From an uncultured Pirellulales bacterium (lineage in GTDB: Bacteria > Planctomycetota > Planctomycetia > Pirellulales > Thermoguttaceae), in contig CALLPE010000041.1 in the NCBI GenBank assembly GCA_938015445.1, forward strand, positions 62,001 to 126,000: a DNA stretch of 64,000 bases, written 5' to 3'. Below, one piece after another: positions 28,217-36,802 of this stretch. The stretch's first letter is position 1, and each line of letters opens with the position of its first letter. The notes under the pieces were generated by a model, which was not told the DNA's origin, did not search any database, and saw nothing but the letters and a program-made list of their open reading frames with translations. Position numbers and translations under genes: made by a program.

Positions 28217-28834
28217 TGAATTCCTCGTCACTGGGCGGCTGCGAAAGTTTACTGAGCGGCTGAGCAAAAGCAATTCCGCTAAACCTGGCCGCACGCTCTG
28301 CACCGTGGGCCCACAGCCTAAATATCTAAGCTCATGTATCCCGTCGCCTACCCCCGTACCGCTTATCGAATTATCAAAAGCCGGTCCAAGCGAGCGCCAG
28401 GCGGAAATCGGCCCGGCGTAACGGCACCTGGGGCGTCCACCACGCCAGGCCACAGCGGGGAGCCGACAGCCAGGCCACAGCCACGGTCGCTGCCGGCGCC
28501 GGCTGCGACCAAACTCGCAGACGATTTGCCGATCGCCCCGACGTTGACACTCCAAAAATCCATTGTCACAAAGGCTCGGCAAAAAGCAAACCCTCCCGGC
28601 AAAAGTAAATCCGCCCGTCGCTTCTAGGACCAGCAATTCCGATATCCATTGTGGCCCGGTCGTTGATAATGCTATGTTGAACAAGGGGGCGACATTTTGC
28701 TAGTGCATCGTTGCCGACCAGCACGACCGGCCAACGCAGGTCGTCCAGCCGGCGACGCAGTGCTGCGTGTGGCGGCGCAGCGGCTCGTTTCGAGTTGGTT
28801 GCCGCAGCCACTGGGCAGGCGTTAGAAGATCACC
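28217..28834. other. Divergent spacer between rpiB and the SecA-like gene
   Basis: Should carry both promoters. It contains an imperfect CAGGCCACAGC direct repeat at about 28447-28480. No RNA gene or confident ORF was seen. Confidence 0.5.
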
Positions 28835-30769
28835 ATGCTCTGGGCAATCGGCTATTTGCAGCATCATTTCAGCCGCTGGCAATTGCGCCGCTGGTCGGCA
28901 CTGGTGGGGCGCATTGCCGCCTTGGAGCCGGAGCTACAGGCGCTTACCGACCAGCAACTCAAGAAGCGCAGTTTGGCACTGCGACATCGGGCTAAGGCCG
29001 GCGAGCCGCTTGCTCGGCTATTGGTAGAAGGATTCGCCCTGGTGCGTGAGGCCGCCCGGCGAACCATCAACATGCGGCATTTCGACGTGCAAATGCTGGG
29101 CGGAATCGCCATGTTCCACGGGTACATCGTGGAGATGGACACCGGCGAAGGAAAGACTCTGGCAGCCACTTTACCGCTGTATCTATACGGACTGACCGGC
29201 CGCGGCTGCCACCTGGCCACCGTCAACGACTATCTGGCGCGCCGCGACCGTCAGTGGATGGGACCGGTGTACGAGGCACTGGGGTTGAGCGTCGGCGTGG
29301 TTGAAACCCAAATGTCTCGCCCGCAACGCCGCGAAGCGTACAAATGCGACATAACCTACGGAACCGCCAAGGAGTTCGGGTTCGACTTCCTGCGCGACCG
29401 GCTCCTGCTGCGGCGGATCGCCGAAGGGCAGACCGACCTGTTGGGAGCGATGCTCGGCCACCGCCAAGCAGCCAGCGAAGAGCCGGTGCAACGCGAGGCG
29501 TTTTTCGCCCTGGTCGACGAAGCCGACAGCATTCTCATCGACGAGGCCCGCACGCCGTTGATCATCAGCGCCCTGCCCACCGAAGAACAGAAGGTGGCCG
29601 TGGAATGCTATAAGTGGGCCGCTTCGGTCGCCGGGCAATTCACCGTAGAGGTGGACTACCAGTACGACCACGAAAAGCGCAAGGCCGAGCTGACCCGCGA
29701 AGGACGCCAAAAGGTCCGCCAGCTTCCCAAGCCACCGGTGCTGGACAAGGTGGGAATGGTGAACATCTACCGCTATGTCGAGCAGGCGATAATGGTTGCC
29801 CGCGAATACCATCGCGATCGCCAGTACGTTGTCCGCGACGGGGAGATCGTCATCGTCGATGAATTTACCGGTCGACTGGCCGAGGGGCGCAAATGGCGCG
29901 AAGGAATACATCAGGCCGTAGAAGCCAAGGAAGGTGTGCCGGTGACCATCGCCACCGGTCAGGCGGCGCGAATCACTATCCAGGATTTCTTCCTGCGATA
30001 CCAGAAGCTGGCCGGCATGACCGGCACGGCCATCACCGCCGCCCGAGAGCTGCGCAAGATTTATCGCTGCCCGGTTGTTCGAATCCCCACCAACCGCCCT
30101 GTCATCCGCGTCCGGCTGCCCACGGTCGTTTGTGGCACTTCCGAGGCACGCTGGGCAGCGGTCGTCGAAGAGGTGCGCCAGATGCACGCCCTAGGCCGCC
30201 CGGTGCTGATCGGCACCCGCTCGATCGACAAATCGGAGCACTTGTCGCGCCTGCTTACCGAGGCAGGCATAGAACACCGCGTGCTCAATGCCCATAAACT
30301 GGCCGAAGAAGCCGAGATCGTGGCCCTGGCAGGCCAGCGGGGGAAAGTCACCGTATCGACCAACATGGCCGGCCGAGGTACCGACATCCGGCTGGGCGAG
30401 GGCGTGGCGGAACTGGGCGGCTTGCACGTCATATTGACCGAAATGCACGACGCCGCCCGAATCGACCGCCAGCTCAGCGGCCGCTGCGGCCGACAAGGCG
30501 ATCCCGGCACTTACCGTCAATACTTGTCGCTGGACGACGATCTGCTCCTGGCAGGATTGGGACCCAAGAAGGCCGAACGGCTGAAGGCCATCGGCCAAAC
30601 CGCCCAGGGACCGCTGGACAACTACGTGCGGCTGTTTCGTAAAGCGCAACGAATCGTCGAGCGGCGACATTTCCGCCAGCGCCGCGCGTTGATGTACTAC
30701 GAAAAACAGCGCAAGAAAATGCAGCGGCAAATGGGCCAAGACCCCTACCTGGATACTGTGGACACTTAG
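28835..30769 (+). CDS. Short SecA-like protein-translocation ATPase
   Basis: 644 residues, against about 900 for housekeeping SecA. Walker A is MDTGEGKT at 101-108; the DEAD motif is DEADSILIDEARTPLIIS; GMTGTA and STNMAGRGTDIRLGEGVAELGG mark the second nucleotide-binding domain. The preprotein cross-linking domain lies between. The helical scaffold breaks off after about 60 residues, so the two-helix finger, the wing domain and the C-terminal zinc linker are missing. It is a SecA2-like paralogue, or a motor with another partner, rather than the main SecA. The ribosome site is weak. Monocistronic here. Confidence 0.88.
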   Translation: MLWAIGYLQHHFSRWQLRRWSALVGRIAALEPELQALTDQQLKKRSLALRHRAKAGEPLARLLVEGFALVREAARRTINMRHFDVQMLGGIAMFHGYIVEMDTGEGKTLAATLPLYLYGLTGRGCHLATVNDYLARRDRQWMGPVYEALGLSVGVVETQMSRPQRREAYKCDITYGTAKEFGFDFLRDRLLLRRIAEGQTDLLGAMLGHRQAASEEPVQREAFFALVDEADSILIDEARTPLIISALPTEEQKVAVECYKWAASVAGQFTVEVDYQYDHEKRKAELTREGRQKVRQLPKPPVLDKVGMVNIYRYVEQAIMVAREYHRDRQYVVRDGEIVIVDEFTGRLAEGRKWREGIHQAVEAKEGVPVTIATGQAARITIQDFFLRYQKLAGMTGTAITAARELRKIYRCPVVRIPTNRPVIRVRLPTVVCGTSEARWAAVVEEVRQMHALGRPVLIGTRSIDKSEHLSRLLTEAGIEHRVLNAHKLAEEAEIVALAGQRGKVTVSTNMAGRGTDIRLGEGVAELGGLHVILTEMHDAARIDRQLSGRCGRQGDPGTYRQYLSLDDDLLLAGLGPKKAERLKAIGQTAQGPLDNYVRLFRKAQRIVERRHFRQRRALMYYEKQRKKMQRQMGQDPYLDTVDT

Positions 30770-30832
30770 CCCGCCGCAATCCCTGCCACGATGGGTTCTC
30801 CGGCGTCCTGCCGGGCCGCTATGTGCGGGTGC

Positions 30833-31156
30833 TCATCGTGCTGCCACCGGCGGACCCTTGGATGGCCCCAACGGACCCCGCAATAAACCAACCACCACCA
30901 GCACCGGAACCATCAGCAGGAACAATCGCGGCCAGCGGGCCAAAACCAGCGCCGCGATAGGAAGCACCATCATCAGCCAGGTGGGCACGCGCCGCAGATC
31001 GTACCACGCCAGCCAGAACAAAAAGGCGATCGCTCCCAAACGTGTAAACAGGGCGATCGATTCCTGCCACATCGGCGTGTTGGGCGCCCAGATTATCAGC
31101 CCCACTGCCGTCAACAGCAGCACCCCAGCTACTATTGCAATCAGATAGCGAGGCAT
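30833..31156 (-). CDS. Small integral membrane protein
   Basis: 107 residues from the ATG at 31156 (MPRYLIAIVAGVLLLTAVGL); a longer form to 31213 is less likely. Three or four hydrophobic segments: 4-22, 38-53 (LFTRLGAIAFLFWLAWY), then PTWLMMVLPIAALVLARWPRLFLLMVPVLVVV, likely two spans. Basic loops (RR between spans) suggest orientation by the positive-inside rule. No family recognised. Convergent with the SecA-like gene. Confidence 0.7.
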   Translation of the reverse strand: MPRYLIAIVAGVLLLTAVGLIIWAPNTPMWQESIALFTRLGAIAFLFWLAWYDLRRVPTWLMMVLPIAALVLARWPRLFLLMVPVLVVVGLLRGPLGPSKGPPVAAR

Positions 31157-31185
31157 TTCTGGGCCACGGCCTACGATCGACTGTC

Positions 31186-31262
31186 CGGCCGATGCCACAC
31201 AGCTTGCCGGCAAAAATCAATCATCGACTGGCCGGCCAGCGCAACAAAGCTTGCCGGCCCGA
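31186..31262. repeat. Imperfect 35-40-nt tandem repeat
   Basis: CGACTGTCCGGCCGATG...AGCTTGCCGGCAAAAATCAATC is followed by CGACTGGCCGGCCAGCG...AGCTTGCCGGCCCGAATCAATC. It lies between the small membrane protein and the end of the big minus-strand cluster. Confidence 0.75.
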
Positions 31263-31319
31263 ATCAATCTTAGACCACCGCAGCGCCAAGGGAAACCGTA
31301 GATGTTGAACGTCAGAACC

Positions 31320-33530
31320 TCAGATACGGTCGAGCATGTCGATCCAGCGGGCAAGCTCGGCCAGTTCCTCGGGGTTGAGATAGCGCGGCTCGTCGCCCAA
31401 GTCTTTGACCGTCACCGGAATCCGCATATCCTGCAACGCCTTGACCGTCTGCTGAATCTCTTTGCTGCGCGCCGATTTTTTGGCGATCGCGGTGTAAACA
31501 GCCAGGCGGTGCAAAGGGTCGTTCTCCGGCGCCCGGCCCACAGGCAAAGCATCGACCACCGCTACCGCAGTTACCAACTCTCGATAACGATAACCGACCA
31601 TATAGGCCATCGTGCCGCCGGCCTCCTGGCCGTGGGCCACAATACGCGCCCCATCCACGTGGTAACTGGAGCGGATTTGCTCGATAAGCTTTTCCACCAA
31701 GTTCAACTCGTTGGGAACCCATTGCGTCGGATTGGCCGCCTTAGGCGCCACAAGAATCAGCGCGTACTGGTCGCACAGCGGCTTCCACCGAGCCAATAGC
31801 TCGTTCTCCTGGAAGCCTCCGGCCGGATGGAACCACAATACCAGTCCGTGAGGCACATCGGAATGATACCCCTCCGGCACGTAAACAAAGACCTGATTCT
31901 CGAACTCGGCCACCCGCAGCGAAACCTGACCCACCTGCGGACGTTCGCTTTCAGGGGGCAAATCGCCGTGGGCAGGCGGCAAGTTTTCGGGCGGCAAACC
32001 GCTGGGCAGTCCGGCCAGTTTCACCTTGGCTTTTTGCAACCGCTCGCCGCGGCGAAACTCGATCTCCACCTCCGAACCGGCCTTAGTAGCTCCAATCTGC
32101 TCGCGCAGCATTGCCGTCTCGCGGACCGGCGCCCCGCCCAGCGATACCAGCACGTCGCCAGCTTGTAGGCCCGCTTTGGCCGCCGGGCTATCTGGATACA
32201 CGTATCTGACCGGCACGCCAGTGGTGCCGCGAGTGTCGCGCATCGGCAGTATTCCCAGGAAGCCGTGCGGAAACGGCTCGAGCTTGGCCACCAACGTCAT
32301 TTCGCGCTCGATGCGCTGCGCGCCGCGCATCACGGCCAAACGGATCTTGTCGCCCGCATAACGCCGCGAAATCTCGCTCTTCACCTCGGCTGCGCGGCTG
32401 ACTGGCTTGCCGTCGATCTCCACGATCTTGTCGCCGGAACGCAGCCCGGCTTCGGCAGCAGGCGAGCCGGGCTGACAGGCTCCGATTACCGCCTCGCCCA
32501 AAAGCATGTTGCCCGAAAGCGTTATTCCAATAACCCCGGGGTGCAAATCCTCTCCCTTCTTCATCCGCGGCAGCATATTGCGGACGTGCTCGAAGGGAAT
32601 GGCAAAGCCGATTCCCGAGTCGTACAGCTCCACGCCGGCGATCTCGTCGGCACGCTGCGGCGACAGCGGCACCAGAATCCCCATCACCCGACCGTGGATA
32701 TCCACCAGCGCACCACCATAGTTATTCGGCGAGACCAGCGCGTCGGTCTGAATCGCCTTGCCCCATATTCGATCCAAAGCACTGACCACCCCAACGCTCA
32801 TGTTGGGGCGCTCGGCCTCGAAAGTGCGTCCCACGGCAATCGCCCACTGACCTACGCGAAGCTCTTTCTCCGGCGCCACCTCTGGCACCGGCAAAGGGTT
32901 ATCAACAGCCACTTTCAACAAGGTCAACATACGATTGTAGTCGGTGCAAACGACCTGGGCCGGCTTGCGCGAACCGTCCGGGAGCCTCACCAGAATCGAA
33001 GCCGGTTTGTTGACGAAATTGAAAGCGCTGGAAACGATGTGACCATCCGGATCGACGATCACGCCGGTAGTGGGACCTGTGCCGAACAGCACCCGGTGTA
33101 CCCGCTCCAACCCGCCAACCGTCTCGATCCGCACCACCGCGGGCGCAACGCGCTCCACCGCCGCGCGGAACGCCTTCTGCTCCAGCGTCTCTAAATTCTC
33201 TGGCTGGACTTGGGGCTTGGTTTTCGTCCCTGGTTCTTCTGCTGCCGGGGCGTGGGAAGCGGGCTTTTGTGGCTCAGCCTTGGGGCTTTCGGCTGTTGTT
33301 GCAGTTGCCTGCCTGCCCGACACCGGCTGCCCCGGCTGTGCCGCATCTTGGGCAGATTCCCCGGCCTGGGAACCGTCGGGCGCCTGTGCAGGCGGTGATT
33401 CGCCCGCCGCTGCTAGCACCGCCCCGACTGCCAACACCCCGGCCGCCACCACGGCCAGGTACACAAACGCCCCCGCAAGCCCACCAGCCAGGAACTGCAC
33501 ACCCTTCATCCGCCGCAGACGTTTACCCAT
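31320..33530 (-). CDS. Double pseudo-enzyme: dead trypsin/HtrA domain, two PDZ domains, dead esterase domain
   Basis: 736 residues; the ATG at 33530 follows GCGAGGC at 7 nt. One membrane span at about 18-40, then a Pro/Ala/Gln linker to about 110. The trypsin-like domain (about 115-320) lacks its triad: the His site is Phe170, the Asp site Met201, the Ser site Tyr271 (SPNNYGGAL for the usual NPGNSGGPL). PDZ domains follow at about 330-412 and 425-507. The C-terminus (about 535-736) is a PHB-depolymerase-type esterase fold, with an HPAGG oxyanion segment, but its elbow reads HGQEAGG: Glu636 replaces the serine. Probably an envelope scaffold or binding protein. The last gene of the cluster. Confidence 0.92.
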   Translation of the reverse strand: MGKRLRRMKGVQFLAGGLAGAFVYLAVVAAGVLAVGAVLAAAGESPPAQAPDGSQAGESAQDAAQPGQPVSGRQATATTAESPKAEPQKPASHAPAAEEPGTKTKPQVQPENLETLEQKAFRAAVERVAPAVVRIETVGGLERVHRVLFGTGPTTGVIVDPDGHIVSSAFNFVNKPASILVRLPDGSRKPAQVVCTDYNRMLTLLKVAVDNPLPVPEVAPEKELRVGQWAIAVGRTFEAERPNMSVGVVSALDRIWGKAIQTDALVSPNNYGGALVDIHGRVMGILVPLSPQRADEIAGVELYDSGIGFAIPFEHVRNMLPRMKKGEDLHPGVIGITLSGNMLLGEAVIGACQPGSPAAEAGLRSGDKIVEIDGKPVSRAAEVKSEISRRYAGDKIRLAVMRGAQRIEREMTLVAKLEPFPHGFLGILPMRDTRGTTGVPVRYVYPDSPAAKAGLQAGDVLVSLGGAPVRETAMLREQIGATKAGSEVEIEFRRGERLQKAKVKLAGLPSGLPPENLPPAHGDLPPESERPQVGQVSLRVAEFENQVFVYVPEGYHSDVPHGLVLWFHPAGGFQENELLARWKPLCDQYALILVAPKAANPTQWVPNELNLVEKLIEQIRSSYHVDGARIVAHGQEAGGTMAYMVGYRYRELVTAVAVVDALPVGRAPENDPLHRLAVYTAIAKKSARSKEIQQTVKALQDMRIPVTVKDLGDEPRYLNPEELAELARWIDMLDRI

Positions 33531-33570
33531 CGCATGCCTCGCTGTTAACGTTGCACTTGTTTCGTCGTAG

Positions 33571-34620
33571 CTATTTCTCTTCAGCCGGTTGCACAGTCAG
33601 CTCGACTAACTGCTGGCCGCGAATCACGCTCAGCCGCACCGGGTCCGCCGAGTCGATGTACTCCAGCTCGGTGTTCAAAGCCTTGCACGATTGCACCAGC
33701 GTGTCGCCGACCAGAACGATCAGGTCGTCGGGTTGCAAACCGGCTTTGGCCGCCGGCGAATCGGGAACCACGCCATCGACATACGGCGGGGTGCGTTCCA
33801 GGATGTCGGGCACCAGCACGATCCCCAGGGCCGCTAGCCGCACCGACTTGGCCGGCTTCTTCAGCGGTTGCTCCTCTTGCCGTACCGCGAACTTGCCCGC
33901 ACGAATGGCATCGATCGACTCCCGAAGCTGCTCGATGGGCAGGGCGTAATTCAACCAGGTGTTATTCAACGAGTTTCGCAATTCCTTGCCCAATATGCCC
34001 GCCAACTCGCCCCGCCGTGTAACCAGCGCCCCGCCCTGAGAACCAGGATTGTTCACGACCGCGTCCAGCACATAAACCGGCCCACGGTAGGCCGTATCGA
34101 AAACCCCCCGGCGGGCTGCCAAGTTGGTGACCACCGATACCACGCCTTCCTGGACGCTGGCCGGCTCGTTGCCTTGCGCCACACCGAATGCATTGCTGAA
34201 GGCCAGAATCCGGTCGCCCGGCTCCAGTCGCACCGCTTTGTCAAGGTCGAAATGCGGCAAGTCGCTGGCGTCGATCTTGAGAATCGCCACTTCCGGCTGC
34301 GGATCGGCGCCCAGCATCTTGGCGACGAACCTCCGGCCGTCGTTAAGCACCACGGTAATGTAGTCCGTGTCGAGCACGTAGCTCCACACGGTCAGTATGT
34401 ACCCGTCCGCCGAGATAAGCATCCCGCTCTGGTAGGCCTCCAGACCGCGAAACCCGCCGGCTCCGAAAATCTTCACGATCTTCGGCTGAGTCTGCTCGAT
34501 CACATCGGCCACACTGGCCGGCGCAGCCGCCAGCGCTGTATCGTCATGCACCGCGCTGCCGCAAAGCCCCAACAAGAGCAGCCATAGTAACACCGACCTC
34601 GGATGCCAAAGCGTATTCAT
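33571..34620 (-). CDS. Secreted HtrA-like pseudoprotease with one PDZ domain
   Basis: 349 residues from the ATG at 34620, which gives a clear signal peptide (MNTLWHPRSVLLWLLLLGLC); upstream in-frame codons to 34833 would overlap the previous gene. The trypsin fold (about 36-240) has lost its catalytic residues: the His site is Ser80 (GYILTVWSYV), the Asp site Glu110 (DPQPEVAILK), and the Ser site Gln195 (NPGSQGGAL; a serine stands one residue before). A PDZ domain is at about 255-340 (VVPDSPAAKAGLQPDDLIVL). It cannot work as a normal serine protease; ligand binding is likelier. Lies 40 nt from the next pseudoprotease. Confidence 0.92.
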   Translation of the reverse strand: MNTLWHPRSVLLWLLLLGLCGSAVHDDTALAAAPASVADVIEQTQPKIVKIFGAGGFRGLEAYQSGMLISADGYILTVWSYVLDTDYITVVLNDGRRFVAKMLGADPQPEVAILKIDASDLPHFDLDKAVRLEPGDRILAFSNAFGVAQGNEPASVQEGVVSVVTNLAARRGVFDTAYRGPVYVLDAVVNNPGSQGGALVTRRGELAGILGKELRNSLNNTWLNYALPIEQLRESIDAIRAGKFAVRQEEQPLKKPAKSVRLAALGIVLVPDILERTPPYVDGVVPDSPAAKAGLQPDDLIVLVGDTLVQSCKALNTELEYIDSADPVRLSVIRGQQLVELTVQPAEEK

Positions 34621-34705
34621 GACACGTCTCAGATTGTTGCTATTGGTCTTGTGTACAGCGTCATCGCAGTATCGTCGATGATCGTCGAGGGAACTCATAC
34701 CGTCA

Positions 34706-36802
34706 CTAGCTGGAACCCTGCTGAGCCGGTTTCCCCTGGTGATTGTTTCCCGGCTTTGCAGCTTCGGGGGAACCCGACTGCACCTTGGATGTCCATTGCA
34801 AAGAAAGGAACGTGCCATAGGGGTCATCCCCATAGCGGACTTCCATTTTCCCCGGCAGCCACCGGCCCTCCACCTGCTGATATTCCGAGAAGTACACCTC
34901 GCAGGGGTCTGTATTCTCCTCAGGGAACATCTCCACAGCCATCAAATCACCTGTGGTAGGATGGAAGTAGAACCAGCATTCCACTTTTCGGTATAGCGCG
35001 CACACTACATCCATCAACTCGCCCTGCCACAACAGAGGCGCCGTGCCGAAGTAATAAACTTCCTCGAACCGCTGGGGCCCTTCCACGGCCAACTTGCGCA
35101 GCACATACAAAGTGGGCAATAAGCCCCCGCTATTGATCGGAGCAAGCACAGCACCCAGGTTGTCGGTGGCGGTCCACGGGGTTTCGCTGGGCGGCAAGCC
35201 CAACTGCTGGTTGGCCGCCAGCTTGAACACCCCGCCATCGTCGTCGATTTCGAAGGCGAACGACCTGCCGCTGGGCAATTGACCGGCAATACTCCATTTG
35301 CCTTTCATCTGGCCGAGGTCGCTGCGCTTACTCCAGGCTCCCAACACCCTTTCTTGCTGTTGCTTATTGAAATAGTAGTTCGCATAGCCGCGCTTGGCCT
35401 CGAAGTACTTCTTGAGATGCTCGGGCATGGGAGGCGGTCCAATCGGCAACTGCATGGGACCCGGCGGAGTCGCCCTCGGCGGCTGTTTGGGTTTATCGGG
35501 GGATTTGTTCTCCTCAGGCTTTTTCGGCCCCTCGGCGCCTGCGAAGCTTGCTACGGGAGTGCGGCCATCGATAGCCCCTCGAAACACCACCGCCCCGCCT
35601 GCCGTCAACGGCGTCGAGCCGGTCGAGGTGTCGCCAGGCCTCTCAGGAGGTTTAGGAGCAGGAATAGGGATGGGGATGGGCTGCGGGCCAGGCGAGGGCT
35701 TCTCGCCCCGCGGAGGCTTTTCGCCCGGCTTATCACCGGGTTTGTCGCCCGGTTTGGGAATTGGCATGGGAACAGGGCGCGGACCACCCTCGGTCTTCTC
35801 TATCAATTCCTCTTTGCTATGTACCCCGGCCAACCGCACCAGAACATCGTATCGTCGGCCGTCGCGGCGGAAGCTCAACGGTACCCGCCAGCCTTTGGGA
35901 AAAATGCCCAACGCATTCTTGAAGGCATTGGCCGTGGCGATGGGACGGCCACCGAAGGCCACAATTTCATCGCCGTACCGCAAGCCGCGCCGGTAAGCGT
36001 CGGAGCTTTCCAGGATGTTGGTTACCACTACACGTCCTTCATCATCGGTACTTACTACCGCACCCAAAGTGGCGTGATCCACAATCCGACCACTGTGCAG
36101 GCATCCCATAAAGTTCTTGATCTGATTGATGGAAATGGCGTAGGCTACCCCTACGTTCACCCGACCACGCTTCTCGAACGATCCGCGCCCGTTGATCCCC
36201 ACTAACCGGCCGGTGGCATCGAACAGCGGCCCGCCGGAATTGCCGGGGTTGATCGAAGCGTCGGTCTGAATGCAATCGGCGTATTCCAAGATCGTGCCCG
36301 CCGGCGGCTGGTACCGGTGCGTGCCGGAAACCATCCCGAAGGTGACGGTGGGCTGGAAGTTGGTGGCCAGCAGAAACGGGTTACCCATGGCGAAGCATGC
36401 ATCGCCCACCCGCAGCGCGTCGCTGTCGCCCAGCTCGGCAAAGGGGAAGTCGTCGCGGCCGAAGAGTTTTATCAGGGCCACGTCGCCGGTGGGGTCCAGC
36501 CCGACCACCACAGCGTCATACACCTTTCCGTCGGCCATGCCGCACTTCATGGCATTTCCACACGGCTTGACCACGTGGAAGTTTGTCAGGGCATACCCAT
36601 CGGGCGAAATCACCACTCCCGACCCACCGCCCGCGCCGGTAGAAGCGAATATCGCCAGCACCGAATCCTTCACCCTGTCCATTACGGCTATACGTTGCTG
36701 TTCGGCTTCGAGGACCGCAGGGTGAACCTCAGTCCAGCCGGTTGCCGCCGCAGCGTTGCACAGTGCCGCAAAGGTAAGAACGATTGCTATATTGCGTGTC
36801 AT
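34706..36802 (-). CDS. Secreted S1C (HtrA/DegP-like) serine protease with PDZ domain and extra C-terminal domain
   Basis: 698 residues from the ATG at 36802, which overlaps the previous stop by ATGA (translational coupling). Signal peptide about 1-20. The triad is intact: His76 (LTNFHVV), Asp107 (GDVALIKL) and Ser189 (NPGNSGGPL). A PDZ domain is at about 245-330 (LRYGDEIVAFGGRPI), followed by a proline-rich linker with PKPGDKPGDKPGEKP repeats (about 350-400) and a unique domain of about 230 residues at the C-terminus, which I do not recognise. A likely periplasmic quality-control or processing protease, the only active one of three neighbours. Confidence 0.93.
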   Translation of the reverse strand: MTRNIAIVLTFAALCNAAAATGWTEVHPAVLEAEQQRIAVMDRVKDSVLAIFASTGAGGGSGVVISPDGYALTNFHVVKPCGNAMKCGMADGKVYDAVVVGLDPTGDVALIKLFGRDDFPFAELGDSDALRVGDACFAMGNPFLLATNFQPTVTFGMVSGTHRYQPPAGTILEYADCIQTDASINPGNSGGPLFDATGRLVGINGRGSFEKRGRVNVGVAYAISINQIKNFMGCLHSGRIVDHATLGAVVSTDDEGRVVVTNILESSDAYRRGLRYGDEIVAFGGRPIATANAFKNALGIFPKGWRVPLSFRRDGRRYDVLVRLAGVHSKEELIEKTEGGPRPVPMPIPKPGDKPGDKPGEKPPRGEKPSPGPQPIPIPIPAPKPPERPGDTSTGSTPLTAGGAVVFRGAIDGRTPVASFAGAEGPKKPEENKSPDKPKQPPRATPPGPMQLPIGPPPMPEHLKKYFEAKRGYANYYFNKQQQERVLGAWSKRSDLGQMKGKWSIAGQLPSGRSFAFEIDDDGGVFKLAANQQLGLPPSETPWTATDNLGAVLAPINSGGLLPTLYVLRKLAVEGPQRFEEVYYFGTAPLLWQGELMDVVCALYRKVECWFYFHPTTGDLMAVEMFPEENTDPCEVYFSEYQQVEGRWLPGKMEVRYGDDPYGTFLSLQWTSKVQSGSPEAAKPGNNHQGKPAQQGSS

